64,000 nt of DNA from Rickettsiella endosymbiont of Xylota segnis (GCF_964019545.1 NZ_OZ026451.1:1607001-1671000), one strand, 5' to 3'; numbered from the stretch's first letter, positions 29,395 to 39,723 are shown. Numbers and translations are program-made. Notes: a model not told the origin generated them from the letters alone.

Positions 29395-30045
29395 ATGAAA
29401 ACTACTAGTAGCATGAGCAAAATTCTTAAAGGATTAATGGCTGAGTTAGGGATTAATGAATCGGAACTAGCACGACGCACCGGTGTAGGTCAACCTGTAG
29501 TACATCGAATTTGCTCAGGAGAAACTGATAATCCCAAAGTCGCCACTTTGAGTCCGATTGCCAATTTCTTTGCTATATCTATCAGCCAACTCATCGGTGA
29601 TGAGCCCATATCAGCTGATCGCATTCCAGGCACTTTTAACCCTGACGCTCAAGGATGGCGTCAAATTCCATTGCTTACTTGGCCTCAAGTGTTACATTGG
29701 CCCAATTTTCCTGAAAAATTTGCCCCATTACCAACAATTTCTACTGATATCGACATAAGCCAGCATGCTTATGCTGTTGCCGCTAGAGATACCACCATGG
29801 AACCTCGCTTTCCAGAAGGAACTGTTCTTCTTATAGACCCCGATCTAAAACCTAATAGTCTTGATTTTGCGATTGTTCATATTGAAGGGCATGATTTACC
29901 CAATTTTAAACAAATTTTAATCGACGGTGGACATACCATCCTTAAACCTCTTAATACTGATTTCAAAACCTTACTATTAGATAAGCCTCATCGTTTTTTA
30001 GGTGTGATGGTTCAATCAAGAATGGATTTTAAAAAGAAAAAATAA
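29395..30045 (+). CDS. XRE-family regulator with S24-like C-terminal domain
   Basis: 216 residues: a Cro/C1 helix-turn-helix at about 8-67 (ESELARRTGVGQPVVHRICS) and a LexA/CI-like S24 domain at about 115-210. In the S24 domain the usual catalytic Ser of the DSMEP motif is Thr (ARDTTMEPRFPEGT), while the Lys position is kept (NFKQIL). Self-cleavage is therefore doubtful. Proteins of this kind act as stress or prophage-type repressors, but no phage genes are nearby. The likely operator is the inverted repeat upstream. Confidence 0.82.
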   Translation: MKTTSSMSKILKGLMAELGINESELARRTGVGQPVVHRICSGETDNPKVATLSPIANFFAISISQLIGDEPISADRIPGTFNPDAQGWRQIPLLTWPQVLHWPNFPEKFAPLPTISTDIDISQHAYAVAARDTTMEPRFPEGTVLLIDPDLKPNSLDFAIVHIEGHDLPNFKQILIDGGHTILKPLNTDFKTLLLDKPHRFLGVMVQSRMDFKKKK

Positions 30046-30207
30046 ATCCCTTTACTATAATAAAGAAACACGATGAACTATGGTTATTCTGGTGTATTAC
30101 AGATTGTGTTATGGCTTAAAAAATATAACTTGCCGTCAATCTGTTTAACCCTTTAAAATCTTATTTTTTATACTAAATTTTATTAATTAATTTTAAAGCA
30201 ATAAGTC

Positions 30208-30867
30208 ATGAATCAGAAAAAACGTACAGCTATTTTTCAGCGTTTTCATGCTTACAATCCTCATCCAACGACAGAATTGATTTACTCCTCACCCTTTGAG
30301 CTTTTAATTGCCGTTATTCTTTCTGCTCAAGCAACAGATAAATCCGTTAATAAGGCAACACAAATTTTATTTGTTAAGGCCAACACACCAAAAAAAATAG
30401 CTGTGCTGGGATTAACTGGTTTAAAAAAATATATAAAGACAATTGGCTTATACAATACTAAAGCAAAAAATATCATAAAAACCTGTAAGATTTTATTGGA
30501 GCAATATCAAGGAAATGTCCCTAATAATCGTGAAGCACTGGAGAGTCTACCGGGTGTTGGGCGTAAAACTGCTAATGTCATATTAAATACTGTTTTTCAT
30601 CAGCCAACCATTGCTGTTGATACGCATATTTTTAGAGTGTGCAATAGAACCGGTCTAGCGCGTGGAAAAACACCTTTAGCTGTTGAAAAAATGCTACTAA
30701 AAGTCGTTCCTAAAAAATATTTAAAAAACGCTCATCATTGGTTGGTGTTACATGGGCGTTATATTTGTTTAGCTCGTAAACCTAAATGTCCTGAATGTAT
30801 TATTCAAGATCTTTGTGAATATCCTAACAAAACTGAACTTAAAGGATTAAAGTCTTGTAGACCCTAA
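30208..30867 (+). CDS. nth: Endonuclease III
   Basis: DNA glycosylase/AP lyase that removes oxidised pyrimidines. The 219 residues have the helix-hairpin-helix [12 protein letters not shown] with the catalytic Lys, the catalytic Asp in VDTHIFRV, and a 4Fe-4S cluster with C-x6-C-x2-C-x5-C ([17 protein letters not shown]). Length is family-typical. It converges with hemC; the gene usually neighbouring nth in Gammaproteobacteria (rnf operon) is not here. Confidence 0.96.
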   Translation: MNQKKRTAIFQRFHAYNPHPTTELIYSSPFELLIAVILSAQATDKSVNKATQILFVKANTPKKIAVLGLTGLKKYIKTIGLYNTKAKNIIKTCKILLEQYQGNVPNNREALESLPGVGRKTANVILNTVFHQPTIAVDTHIFRVCNRTGLARGKTPLAVEKMLLKVVPKKYLKNAHHWLVLHGRYICLARKPKCPECIIQDLCEYPNKTELKGLKSCRP

Positions 30868-30894
30868 TGATGCGAATGCAATTTTTGCTCAGCT

Positions 30895-31836
30895 CTAAAA
30901 ATTTATATTTAAAATTTCCTTTAGAATTTCTTCGGCACCAAGATTACGTAAACTTTGTGCCGCTAAAAGTCCGATTTTTTCCGCATCATCAATTGCTCCT
31001 TTCTTTTCGACTTTAATTAGTTTAGTACCATCTAGATTTCCAACTAAAGTTTGTAAACTCAATTGTCCCTGATCCAAAGAAGTCGCATAAGCGGCTATAG
31101 GTACTTGACAACTGCCTCCTAATTCTCGACTTAAAGCTCGCTCAGCTAATACACAATAATAAGAATCGAGGTGTGTCAATTTAGAAATATATCTCTTGCT
31201 TTCCTCATCATCTGATCGGCATTCGATCCCTAAAGCACCTTGGCCTGGCGCAGGTAAAAAGCAACTGGTCTCTAAATATTCACTAATTCGATCTGTTTTT
31301 TTCAAACGAATGAGCCCTGCGGCAGCTAAAATTATTGCGTCAAATTCGCCTGCAGTCAATTTGTCTAAGCGAGTTCCTACATTCCCCCTTAATACTTTCA
31401 CTTGTAAATCAGGGCGCAAAGCCAATAATTGCGATTGGCGACGTAAACTTGAAGTGCCTATACAAGATCCGGATGATATTTGAGTTAAAGGTTGGCCAAA
31501 TCTTGAAATTAACACATCGCGAGGATCTTCACGCTTGCAAATGGCTCCTAACACTAAACCCGCTTCTAAATCCATGGGCAGATCTTTCATAGAGTGAACG
31601 GCTATATCTGCCTGATGATTAATTAAAGCCGCTTCTAATTCTTTAACAAATAATCCTTTACCTCCCAATTTACTTAAAGAACTATTTTGCAGTCTATCTC
31701 CTTCTGTAAGCAAAGGAAGTAAGCTAATCGTTAAATATGGAAAAAGTTTTTGTAATTGTTCTTTAATTATATTGGCTTGCCAATAGGCCAAAGGACTCTT
31801 TCGAGTAGCGATGCATAAAAATTTTTTATTATTCAA
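30895..31836 (-). CDS. hemC: Hydroxymethylbilane synthase
   Basis: Joins four porphobilinogens into hydroxymethylbilane. The 313 residues have IATRKSPLAYWQANII at the start, HSMKDLPMDLE and the dipyrromethane-cofactor cysteine in ELGGSCQVPIAAY. Usually hemC precedes hemD; here it lies about 16 kb away and on the opposite strand. It follows the acyltransferase gene by 15 bases on the same strand. Confidence 0.96.
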   Translation of the reverse strand: MNNKKFLCIATRKSPLAYWQANIIKEQLQKLFPYLTISLLPLLTEGDRLQNSSLSKLGGKGLFVKELEAALINHQADIAVHSMKDLPMDLEAGLVLGAICKREDPRDVLISRFGQPLTQISSGSCIGTSSLRRQSQLLALRPDLQVKVLRGNVGTRLDKLTAGEFDAIILAAAGLIRLKKTDRISEYLETSCFLPAPGQGALGIECRSDDEESKRYISKLTHLDSYYCVLAERALSRELGGSCQVPIAAYATSLDQGQLSLQTLVGNLDGTKLIKVEKKGAIDDAEKIGLLAAQSLRNLGAEEILKEILNINF

Positions 31837-31851
31837 AACTCACCTCAAATA

Positions 31852-32745
31852 TTAAAAATTTTCCAGTTGAGTTTTGATAAGTTGATCTTTTTGTTCCCAT
31901 AGTTCGTTGAGTTTTTTTTGAAAAGTTATTCGAAATTGACGATCGTTTTCATAATCGCCTAACCAGACTTCAGTAATTGGGATTGTTTCAACATCAACAA
32001 TTATTTTTTTTATACTTCCTGATAAAAAATCTAATAAGCTAGTCTGATGAGGAGGATAAATAATTGTGACATTAAGAATTTTATGGAAAAAATCACCCAA
32101 TAAGGTAAGGCTAAAAGCCATACCCGCTGCTTTAGGGCGCAATAAATACTGATAAGGGGAAGCTTGCAACTCATGTTTTTCCTTTGAAAATCGAGTACCC
32201 TCAACAAAATTAGCAACTGTAGTTGGTGTAGTCTTAAACTTTGTGCTAGCTTTTTTTGTTTCTTCAATATCCTTATTTTTAAGCTCTGGATGTTTGGTTA
32301 ATTTGGCTTTGCTATATCGATGCATAAATGGAAAACCTAATAACCAACATGCCCAACTTGCTATTGGCAGAGTCCAAAGTAATTCCTTTTTAAGGAAAAA
32401 TTTTAAAGGTGGAATTTTTCCGCTAAAAATATACTGTAAAATAAGTATATCTGCCCAAGATTGATGATTAGAAATGAGTAAATACCATTCTTTATAATGT
32501 AATTGATCTAGTCCTCTTATTTCCCATTTGATTGGAGTTATCCATTTTAAAAGAAAATAATTACTGCGTAACCAAACTACATGCAAAGATTCCATTAAAT
32601 TTTTGGTTAGTCGGCGCCATTTTTTTAAGGGAATAATAAATCGCAGAAAACCTACGCTCGCTAAAGGGATAAACCAAACTGTAAGAACAATAAAATATAA
32701 AATCGTTGCGAGTCCTGCTCTTAAGTACTTATATAAATTATTCAT
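31852..32745 (-). CDS. Lysophospholipid acyltransferase, PlsC/YihG type
   Basis: Membrane-bound acyltransferase of about 297 residues, likely acting on lysophosphatidate. N-terminal hydrophobic segments (about 8-45) precede motif I NHQSWAD (HX4D), GFPFMHR and motif III FVEGTRFS. The layout matches E. coli YihG/YihG-like proteins rather than short PlsC. I start at the ATG at 32745; a TTG at 32790 would add 15 non-family residues. Upstream lies the dacA terminator, so it probably has its own promoter; hemC follows. Confidence 0.85.
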   Translation of the reverse strand: MNNLYKYLRAGLATILYFIVLTVWFIPLASVGFLRFIIPLKKWRRLTKNLMESLHVVWLRSNYFLLKWITPIKWEIRGLDQLHYKEWYLLISNHQSWADILILQYIFSGKIPPLKFFLKKELLWTLPIASWACWLLGFPFMHRYSKAKLTKHPELKNKDIEETKKASTKFKTTPTTVANFVEGTRFSKEKHELQASPYQYLLRPKAAGMAFSLTLLGDFFHKILNVTIIYPPHQTSLLDFLSGSIKKIIVDVETIPITEVWLGDYENDRQFRITFQKKLNELWEQKDQLIKTQLENF

Positions 32746-32804
32746 AAATAGTTCGCATTCCGATAAGCTATCAGCGCGTATAAAAGACAAAAGGCTACAA
32801 ATAA

Positions 32805-32845
32805 AGAGAAGGTATCCTTATTAAACATAAAGTAATACCTTCTCT
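32805..32845 (-). terminator. Strong hairpin after dacA
   Basis: On the minus strand AGAGAAGGTAT and ATACCTTCTCT form an 11-base perfect stem around a 19-base AT-rich loop, followed by TTATTTGT. It begins ten bases after the dacA stop and should end that transcript before the acyltransferase gene. Confidence 0.75.
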
Positions 32846-32854
32846 AAGAAAAGC

Positions 32855-34048
32855 TTAAATCTTATTAAATAATAAACTGGTATGATCGACTAAGCTTCGC
32901 CATAAACCAGCTTTTGATAAATCCTCTAAGGCAATGAGCGGCGCTGATGCAATAGGCTTATCATTCAACACTATATTAATTTGACCAATAACTTCTCCTT
33001 TTTTAATCGGTGCCTTTAAATTAGGATTAAAAATCATAGTCGTGGTAGGTTTTTTATTTGATCCGAGAGGTAGGGTTGCATAGAGATCTTGAGCTAAACC
33101 GACTTTAATTTGAGGCCGCTGAGCAAACCAAACTCTAGTTGTAGTCAAATTTACCTCAGCATTATACAACTTATGCGATTCAAAAAAACGAAACCCATAA
33201 GTAAGTAATTTTTGGCTATCTTGCGCTCGCATTTCATCGGAAGGAGCACCCATAACAATTGTAATTAAGCGCATGCCATTTTTTTGGCCTGAAGCGGCTA
33301 AACAAAACCCTGCTTCATTAGTATGCCCAGTTTTAATTCCATCAATATCAGGATCGCGCCATAATAAGCGGTTGCGATTAGGTTGTTTAATTCCATTGTA
33401 AGAAAACCACTTTTGAGAATACCATTTATAATCTTCAGGGAAATCAAGGATTAAATCACGCGCTAAAATTGACATATCACGTGCAGTGGAATAATGGTTA
33501 GGATCAGGTAATCCATCTACATCGACAAAATGAGTATTTTTCATACCCAATCTTGCTGCTTGTTGATTCATTAGGTTAACAAAAGATTCCTGGCTTCCTG
33601 CGATATACTCCGCCATTGCCACACAGGCATCATTACCCGAATCAACTATCATACCTTGCATCAAGTCTTCTACACTGACCTTGTCACCAACTTTCACAAA
33701 CATTTTAGAGCCACCAGTTTTCCATGCGGCTTCACTAATAGTTACTAAATCAGTTGGATGGATATGCCCTTGTTGCAAAGCCATAGACACAACATAAGAA
33801 GTCATCATTTTGGTCAAACTAGCAGGCGCCACGCGTTCATCAATATTTTCGCTTGCTAAAATTTTACCGCTATATGCATCCATCAATAGATAAGCTTTAG
33901 CATTTACGCTAGGCGCAATCGGTGTCAATGTAGGTTGCGCAGCAACAGGGGCTGTTATAGGAATCACAGGGTCAGCTTTGCATACTGAACCCAATAAACC
34001 CATTATTAAAAATATTAATAGAAAACAAAATGAATATTGCTTAAACAT
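32855..34048 (-). CDS. dacA: D-alanyl-D-alanine carboxypeptidase (PBP5/6 type)
   Basis: Trims the last D-Ala of peptidoglycan stem peptides in the periplasm. 397 residues: signal peptide (about 1-25), a Pro/Ala-rich stretch, then SLTK with the nucleophile S77 and K80, SGN near 137-139 and KTG near 241. A beta-rich C-terminal domain and terminal amphipathic helix (LWRSLVDHTSLLF) anchor it to the inner membrane. dacA is given by type; relatives dacC and dacD cannot be excluded. Confidence 0.92.
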   Translation of the reverse strand: MFKQYSFCFLLIFLIMGLLGSVCKADPVIPITAPVAAQPTLTPIAPSVNAKAYLLMDAYSGKILASENIDERVAPASLTKMMTSYVVSMALQQGHIHPTDLVTISEAAWKTGGSKMFVKVGDKVSVEDLMQGMIVDSGNDACVAMAEYIAGSQESFVNLMNQQAARLGMKNTHFVDVDGLPDPNHYSTARDMSILARDLILDFPEDYKWYSQKWFSYNGIKQPNRNRLLWRDPDIDGIKTGHTNEAGFCLAASGQKNGMRLITIVMGAPSDEMRAQDSQKLLTYGFRFFESHKLYNAEVNLTTTRVWFAQRPQIKVGLAQDLYATLPLGSNKKPTTTMIFNPNLKAPIKKGEVIGQINIVLNDKPIASAPLIALEDLSKAGLWRSLVDHTSLLFNKI

Positions 34049-34330
34049 GGTGTAAACGCCTTATAACAGTTTAGAAGTAATGCAGTTTCGTTGTGTATAC
34101 TAATATCGGCTTTGAATATAAGTCCAGGTATAGAAAGAGCCTACCATTCCTTTTAGTAGAGCAATAATACTGCAAATATCAGATTATTTACAGAGTAACA
34201 CCATTTATTACCAAAAATCCCACTCGCTTATTTTTTTCAGAACTTTATTTTCATTATGGTTTAGGATAGAGTACTTTTTTAAGCCTGTACCTTAAATTTA
34301 TTCTAAACTCTTTAAAGGAAATACAAGATA

Positions 34331-35410
34331 ATGAGTAAACCCTATCTAAAAATAATAGAATCTACAAATTCTTTTTTTCAAAATGTCATACTTAGTACTA
34401 TCTTTGTTTTTAAGTCAAACATCTACCAAATAGGGTCGATCTTTGAAAAAAACCTTGCTCCTATTTTGTTTCCTCTCGTTGTTATACCTGATGCTATAGC
34501 CAGTTTATTTGCATTTTATCAGTTTGGCCGCGCTAAAAATAAGAACTTAGGTAAAACCTTTGACTTAATTCATGCCCCCATTAAAGCCGCCTTAGTTTTC
34601 ACTGCGGTTTTTGCTGGGCTTAGTTTAATTTTTGTACAAGGTTTATTTCTGACTGCAGTAGGTTCCAGTGTCGTTTATCATCTTGGTTTGTCAATTTTTC
34701 ATGGATACCATTGGCTTAAATCAGAAAAAAATTCTCCAGCTAGAGCACTTCATAAAAATCATACCCTAAACAATCTTATTGCCACTATGGTAGGCGGAAT
34801 TGTTATTGCGGGTATTATTTTAACAATGGTAGTTGCTCCCTATTTAGCCACTACTGTTTTAGCAGTAGCAGGAATAACAACTGCAAGTTTACTTATGCTA
34901 GCTACTATTTGCGCAATTTATAGAAATTTTAAAAATCCTTCTCTCTCTCCAACTATTAACCTTCGAAATGAAGGTGCGTCTGAAACCAATCAGCCTTCTT
35001 CACTTGATTATTCAGCTTCATCAACTTTTTCACATTCAAGTGAAATACAAGTGCCTACACCAAAAAATAAAAATTCGAATTATTATCACTGTGAATTTCG
35101 TTCTAAAAAGTTAACTGGAAACCAAACAGAAGATAAAGACTTTCTTCTTAAAGAAACTGGAAATAAAAGACAAAGTCTTCTGCAAGAAATAGAAAATTCT
35201 AATAACAGTTTTTTTGGGCGGGTATGGTCAGAGAAATCAAAACGCCAAGTTAAAATTAGTACTCTTACTCTTCTTGAAACAGCAATAAATTCAAATGATA
35301 AAAGCCTTCTATTATTAATACCAAACCAGGCATATCAATCATATGGTAAAGAAACCGGGGATATGCAAGATATAATTGAAGCTACCGAATCATATTTTAG
35401 ACTTCGCTAG
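34331..35410 (+). CDS. Orphan membrane protein, unknown function
   Basis: I do not recognise this 359-residue protein. About four hydrophobic segments lie between residues 40 and 200 (VFTAVFAGLSLIFVQGLFLT, MVGGIVIAGIILTMVVAPYL and LLMLATICAIYRNF are the clearest). A hydrophilic Ser/Asn-rich tail of about 150 residues follows, ending in an acidic segment EATESYFRLR. There is no signal peptide or known enzyme motif. The build, membrane bundle plus charged tail, is that of many Legionellales type IV effector candidates, but nothing here shows secretion. AAAGGA lies nine bases before the ATG. Confidence 0.6.
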   Translation: MSKPYLKIIESTNSFFQNVILSTIFVFKSNIYQIGSIFEKNLAPILFPLVVIPDAIASLFAFYQFGRAKNKNLGKTFDLIHAPIKAALVFTAVFAGLSLIFVQGLFLTAVGSSVVYHLGLSIFHGYHWLKSEKNSPARALHKNHTLNNLIATMVGGIVIAGIILTMVVAPYLATTVLAVAGITTASLLMLATICAIYRNFKNPSLSPTINLRNEGASETNQPSSLDYSASSTFSHSSEIQVPTPKNKNSNYYHCEFRSKKLTGNQTEDKDFLLKETGNKRQSLLQEIENSNNSFFGRVWSEKSKRQVKISTLTLLETAINSNDKSLLLLIPNQAYQSYGKETGDMQDIIEATESYFRLR

Positions 35411-35575
35411 ATAAATTTGTAAGCTTTTTAACTACAAATCAATCGAACTTATGTATAAACTTAAAAAGTGACTATCTTCAACAATCGTAAAATCGCAAAA
35501 AATAATATTTTATAAGCCATTTTAGGCAGGTAAGCTTTACTTATGAGCACATATTAGGTATTTATTTAACCTAAT

Positions 35576-37297
35576 ATGATAAGAAAAATAAGACTAACTA
35601 TAGCTGGCTTAGCGCTATTCAATATGATTTTTGCCCCATTGGGATTTGCAGAAAATTCTCCTGTGGCATATCAACTACAGGGTCTAAATCAAGACCTTAA
35701 AAGCCCTGTTCAGGATGGACTAGATCGAAGCCTGCAAACATTAGTACATCCGTCTGCTGAAGATGTCCAGCTTTGGTATCAACACTCGATCTCTGACATC
35801 AAACAAGCTTTGGAAGCCTATGGTTATTTCAAGCCAACTATTAGGCATTCATTAAAAAAAATTGATACTCGCTGGAATGCTAATTTTCAAATTTCTGTAG
35901 GTCCTCCTTTAAAAATTACGTCATTAAAAATTTCAATCGATGATACAAAGCAAGATCCAAAAATAACAAAATTAATTGCTGACTTTCCATTACATACAGG
36001 TGATATCTTTCGCAGTGAAATATACGAGGAAGCAAAACAAAAATTACTTACTAAGGTTGTAGCAGAAGGTTATCTTTCCGCCTTTTTTTCTAAACATACT
36101 ATTATAATTAACCGCAAAACATACACATCAAAACTTATTCTGAGATTAAATACCGGCCCGCGTTACAATTTTGGCCCTATCAGTTTTCAACAATCTATAC
36201 TTAATAATCGTTTATTGCAACGCTATATCCCCTTTAAATCGGGTGACCCTTATTCTTCAACGCAACTTTTAAAACTACAGGATAATTTAAATAAAAGCGG
36301 ATATTTTAGAAACGTATCCATCCCGGATGTGCAAATAAGGAAAGAAAATCAAAATTTGCCCGTTACTTTTGTGTTGACACCACGTTCATCCCAACAATAT
36401 ACAGCAGGAATAGGATATGGTACTGATGTGGGGATTCGTGGAACTTTAGGTTGGGAATCTCGTTATCTTAACAAGGAAGGTCATCGTTTTAGTGTTTTAA
36501 GCCAATTATCTAAAATACAAAACAGTCTACAAACAACATACACTATTCCTGGAAAACATCCCAATACTGATAATTATAATATTAATTTTGCAATTGTCAC
36601 AAAAAAATTATCTCAAGTAACTACTAGCACTCAACAATTAGGATTAGGAAGTATAGGTCAGTGGAAAGGATGGAAACGCAACTTATTTTTAAATTATCAA
36701 ATTGAACGCTTTAATTATCTAAATCGACCTAAGACTAACTCACATTTACTAACTCCAGGCTTAAATTTATCTTATAGTAAATTTGATAACTCACTTTTTG
36801 CACACCATGGTTATCAATTAAATTTCAGATTACAAGGCGCAGATCAAAACATCTTATCAAATACAAGTTTTTTACAAACAGAAATACAGGGAAAGTATAT
36901 ATTAAGTTGGGATAATAAAAGTCGATTAGTATTTCGCGGTGATGTCGGTTATACATTAACCTCTAATCTTGCAAATTTTCCTCCGTCTTTGCTTTTTTAT
37001 GCTGGAGGAAGTCAAAGCGTACGTGGTTATGCATATCAATCATTAGGTCCTGCACCTTATTTAGTGACAGGAAGCATTGAATATCAACATAAGCTTATTA
37101 ACAATTTTTATGGTGCTATTTTCTTTGATGCTGGAAACGCCGTTAATAATTTTCCCATTCATTTACAAAAAGGATCGGGTCTTGGCTTGGTTTGGGCATC
37201 CCCTTTAGGACCCATGGAAGTTACGGCAGGCAAAGCTTTGGATCTTCCAGGACACCCCGTAAGATTCCAATTTACCATGGGGTTTGATTTCTTATGA
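35576..37297 (+). CDS. tamA: Autotransporter/translocation assembly factor TamA
   Basis: Outer-membrane BamA-family protein that works with TamB in outer-membrane protein and lipid transport. A signal peptide (about 1-25, IAGLALFNMIFAPLGFAE) is followed by three POTRA domains (about 28-270). The 16-strand barrel occupies about 270-573, with the RGYAYQSLGP motif of the lid loop and a terminal aromatic strand QFTMGFDFL. Its stop overlaps the tamB start by four bases (ATGA). Confidence 0.92.
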   Translation: MIRKIRLTIAGLALFNMIFAPLGFAENSPVAYQLQGLNQDLKSPVQDGLDRSLQTLVHPSAEDVQLWYQHSISDIKQALEAYGYFKPTIRHSLKKIDTRWNANFQISVGPPLKITSLKISIDDTKQDPKITKLIADFPLHTGDIFRSEIYEEAKQKLLTKVVAEGYLSAFFSKHTIIINRKTYTSKLILRLNTGPRYNFGPISFQQSILNNRLLQRYIPFKSGDPYSSTQLLKLQDNLNKSGYFRNVSIPDVQIRKENQNLPVTFVLTPRSSQQYTAGIGYGTDVGIRGTLGWESRYLNKEGHRFSVLSQLSKIQNSLQTTYTIPGKHPNTDNYNINFAIVTKKLSQVTTSTQQLGLGSIGQWKGWKRNLFLNYQIERFNYLNRPKTNSHLLTPGLNLSYSKFDNSLFAHHGYQLNFRLQGADQNILSNTSFLQTEIQGKYILSWDNKSRLVFRGDVGYTLTSNLANFPPSLLFYAGGSQSVRGYAYQSLGPAPYLVTGSIEYQHKLINNFYGAIFFDAGNAVNNFPIHLQKGSGLGLVWASPLGPMEVTAGKALDLPGHPVRFQFTMGFDFL

Positions 37298-39714
37298 TAA
37301 ATAACAAGAAATTACCTTGGATTAGATGGTTGCTAAAAAGTTTATTACTCGTTGTTTTTCTATTAAGTGGTTACTTAATTCTAAACACAGAAAAAGGATT
37401 AAAAGCAGTGATTTTATTCGGAAAAGAGTTTCTGCCAGGCCAGCTAACAATAAAAATTATACATGGACGACTTTTAGGCCCAATTCAGTTAAAAGAATTA
37501 TATTATCAAAATAATAAAATTAATCTTTATATTTCAGAAACGCAGTTCGATTGGCATTGGAACGATTTATTAAAAGGAAAAATTAATTTAGGACCTATCT
37601 TCATTGATAAATTAAATCTTTTTGTAAAACAGAAAACTAATCAAAAAAAATTAAACCCCTATCGGCAAAAAACTTTTCGACTTCCTCAAATTTTAAAATA
37701 TTTAAAATTAAATTCCATTGATATCCATCAGATTAATGTTAAAACTGACGATATAAGCCTATTATTGCAAGGCTCCGTACATCAACAATGGAATATTAAT
37801 TGGCAAATAAATGTTAAGGATCTCAACAAGTTTATTCCCGAGTCGCAAGGAAAAATAACCTTGCTAGGAAAGATAAGTGGAACATCTTCGTATCCTGAAT
37901 TTCATATAATTGCACAAAAGACTAATCTACTTTGGTATGATTGGCAGTTCAAACAAATTCAGGCTGCAATAAATATTGATAGTAAAAATAAAAAATGGTT
38001 TTTCAATTTAGCTACTATCCAGCTTAATAATAAAATATTTGAACTTGTACCGTTACAATTAAAATTATCTGGATCTTTTTTGCCATTCTCTTTACAAGGG
38101 AATTTATCCGAATTTAAACTGGAAAAATTATTTCAAACAACAAAATTTGTTCACATAGTTGTTCCTAATACTCAAATTGCTAGTCATCTATCAAAACATG
38201 GATTAGAAACATCCCTCCAAATATCCTCAAATAGTAAAAATCAATTATTTGCTCATTTATTATTACCCAATTATCAAGTACGCTCATTGCCAACATCAAA
38301 ACAAACTTTGTATGCAAATATTGATATAAGCTTAAAAGATTTAAATTTTTTGACTCATTTAATTACCGATTTAAAAAATACTAAAGGCATTTGCAACGCT
38401 CAAATTAAAATTACAGGCTCATTTAATAAGCCATTCATAAATTTAAATTTTAATTTACAGCAGGCCAGTGCAGAAATTCCTGCTTTAGGTCTTAAATTAA
38501 AAAATATAAAATATCAGCTGCATACCGATAAGAATAATTTAATCGGTATTGGTCAAATTTATTCAGGAAATGGATTCTTAGACGTTCATTCTACAACCGA
38601 TTTATTAAAACAAAATTTATCAACATTAATTGATTTGCAAGGAAAAGATGTAACTATAATTCATAATCCAGAATATCAAATTACCGCAACGCCAAAATTA
38701 AAAATTCTAGCCAATAGGCAACAAATTGAAACCAATGGCGTTATTTTATTACCAAAAGGCAGCATTAAAATTAATCCTAAAAATAATAACTCAATTGCGT
38801 TATCTAACGATATAGTGTTTGTAGGAGATAAGAAAAAATCTGTTACTTCACCTTTTAAATTCAAAAATGATATTAAAATTGAAGTAGGCAATGATATCCA
38901 ATTGCAATACCAAGGACTTAATACTAAATTAAAAGGTTCACTTACTATAAAACAAGATTTTAATCATCCAATATTGGCGTCAGGGCAACTAAAACTTTTC
39001 CCAGGCGAATATAGTTATTATGGCCAAAGCTTAAAATTAAAAACTAATTCTTCATTAAATTTTGCCAATACTCCCATTAGTGATCCCACACTCAATATTA
39101 CCGCTAGTCGCAATATCTTAATTTTGCCAGTATCCCCCCAGAATACCTCCGTTGATACTCAATCTAAACTAGGCTCTAATAATTTTATTCAATCCTCAAT
39201 TTTTTCTTCTCAATCAATACCTATTCCATTAGAAATAGGTATACAGCTGAGAGGAACATTACAAGATCCGCATATTATTTTATTCGCTAATCCTTCTAAC
39301 ATCATTAAATCGCAATTAGACATGCTTTCTTATTTAATTACCGGTCAAGCCAGTAATCAGCTAAGTGCCGCTACCACGCAATTATTATTAACTGCTGCTA
39401 GCAATTTAGGGAATGAAAAAAGTAATATTGGCCAAATTATAAGTAAAATTCAACAGAAAATGGGCTTAGATCAATTGACTATTGGAAGTAAACCCATTTT
39501 TAATCCGACTACTAATAGCTTACAACAAAATACTTCATTGATAGTTGGTAAAAATATTTCACCAAAACTTAACATTTCTTATAGCTTAGGTTTACTGGAT
39601 CAAATCAGTATTTTAAACATCAATTATATTTTAAACAAAAATTTTTCTTTACAGACTACCAGTAGTAACTTTGCTAACGGCTTAGATCTAATTTATAAAT
39701 TAGAAAAACAGTGA
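37294..39714 (+). CDS. tamB: Translocation/assembly module protein TamB
   Basis: An AsmA-like bridge protein anchored in the inner membrane by an N-terminal helix (about 12-32), with a long beta-helical periplasmic groove and a C-terminal DUF490 domain (about 480-806; VDTQSKLGS, QLDMLSYLITGQASNQLS). At 806 residues it is much shorter than the E. coli protein (about 1250), as in several reduced gammaproteobacteria. Overlaps tamA. Functions with TamA in lipid or protein transfer to the outer membrane. Confidence 0.9.
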   Translation: MINNKKLPWIRWLLKSLLLVVFLLSGYLILNTEKGLKAVILFGKEFLPGQLTIKIIHGRLLGPIQLKELYYQNNKINLYISETQFDWHWNDLLKGKINLGPIFIDKLNLFVKQKTNQKKLNPYRQKTFRLPQILKYLKLNSIDIHQINVKTDDISLLLQGSVHQQWNINWQINVKDLNKFIPESQGKITLLGKISGTSSYPEFHIIAQKTNLLWYDWQFKQIQAAINIDSKNKKWFFNLATIQLNNKIFELVPLQLKLSGSFLPFSLQGNLSEFKLEKLFQTTKFVHIVVPNTQIASHLSKHGLETSLQISSNSKNQLFAHLLLPNYQVRSLPTSKQTLYANIDISLKDLNFLTHLITDLKNTKGICNAQIKITGSFNKPFINLNFNLQQASAEIPALGLKLKNIKYQLHTDKNNLIGIGQIYSGNGFLDVHSTTDLLKQNLSTLIDLQGKDVTIIHNPEYQITATPKLKILANRQQIETNGVILLPKGSIKINPKNNNSIALSNDIVFVGDKKKSVTSPFKFKNDIKIEVGNDIQLQYQGLNTKLKGSLTIKQDFNHPILASGQLKLFPGEYSYYGQSLKLKTNSSLNFANTPISDPTLNITASRNILILPVSPQNTSVDTQSKLGSNNFIQSSIFSSQSIPIPLEIGIQLRGTLQDPHIILFANPSNIIKSQLDMLSYLITGQASNQLSAATTQLLLTAASNLGNEKSNIGQIISKIQQKMGLDQLTIGSKPIFNPTTNSLQQNTSLIVGKNISPKLNISYSLGLLDQISILNINYILNKNFSLQTTSSNFANGLDLIYKLEKQ

Positions 39715-39723
39715 CTATGCTCC

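Noticed and set aside
34279-34295. Two TTAA blocks before the orphan gene, resembling a PmrA box
   Set aside because: The blocks are 13 bases apart rather than about 11 and flanking bases do not match; AT-rich DNA gives such pairs by chance.
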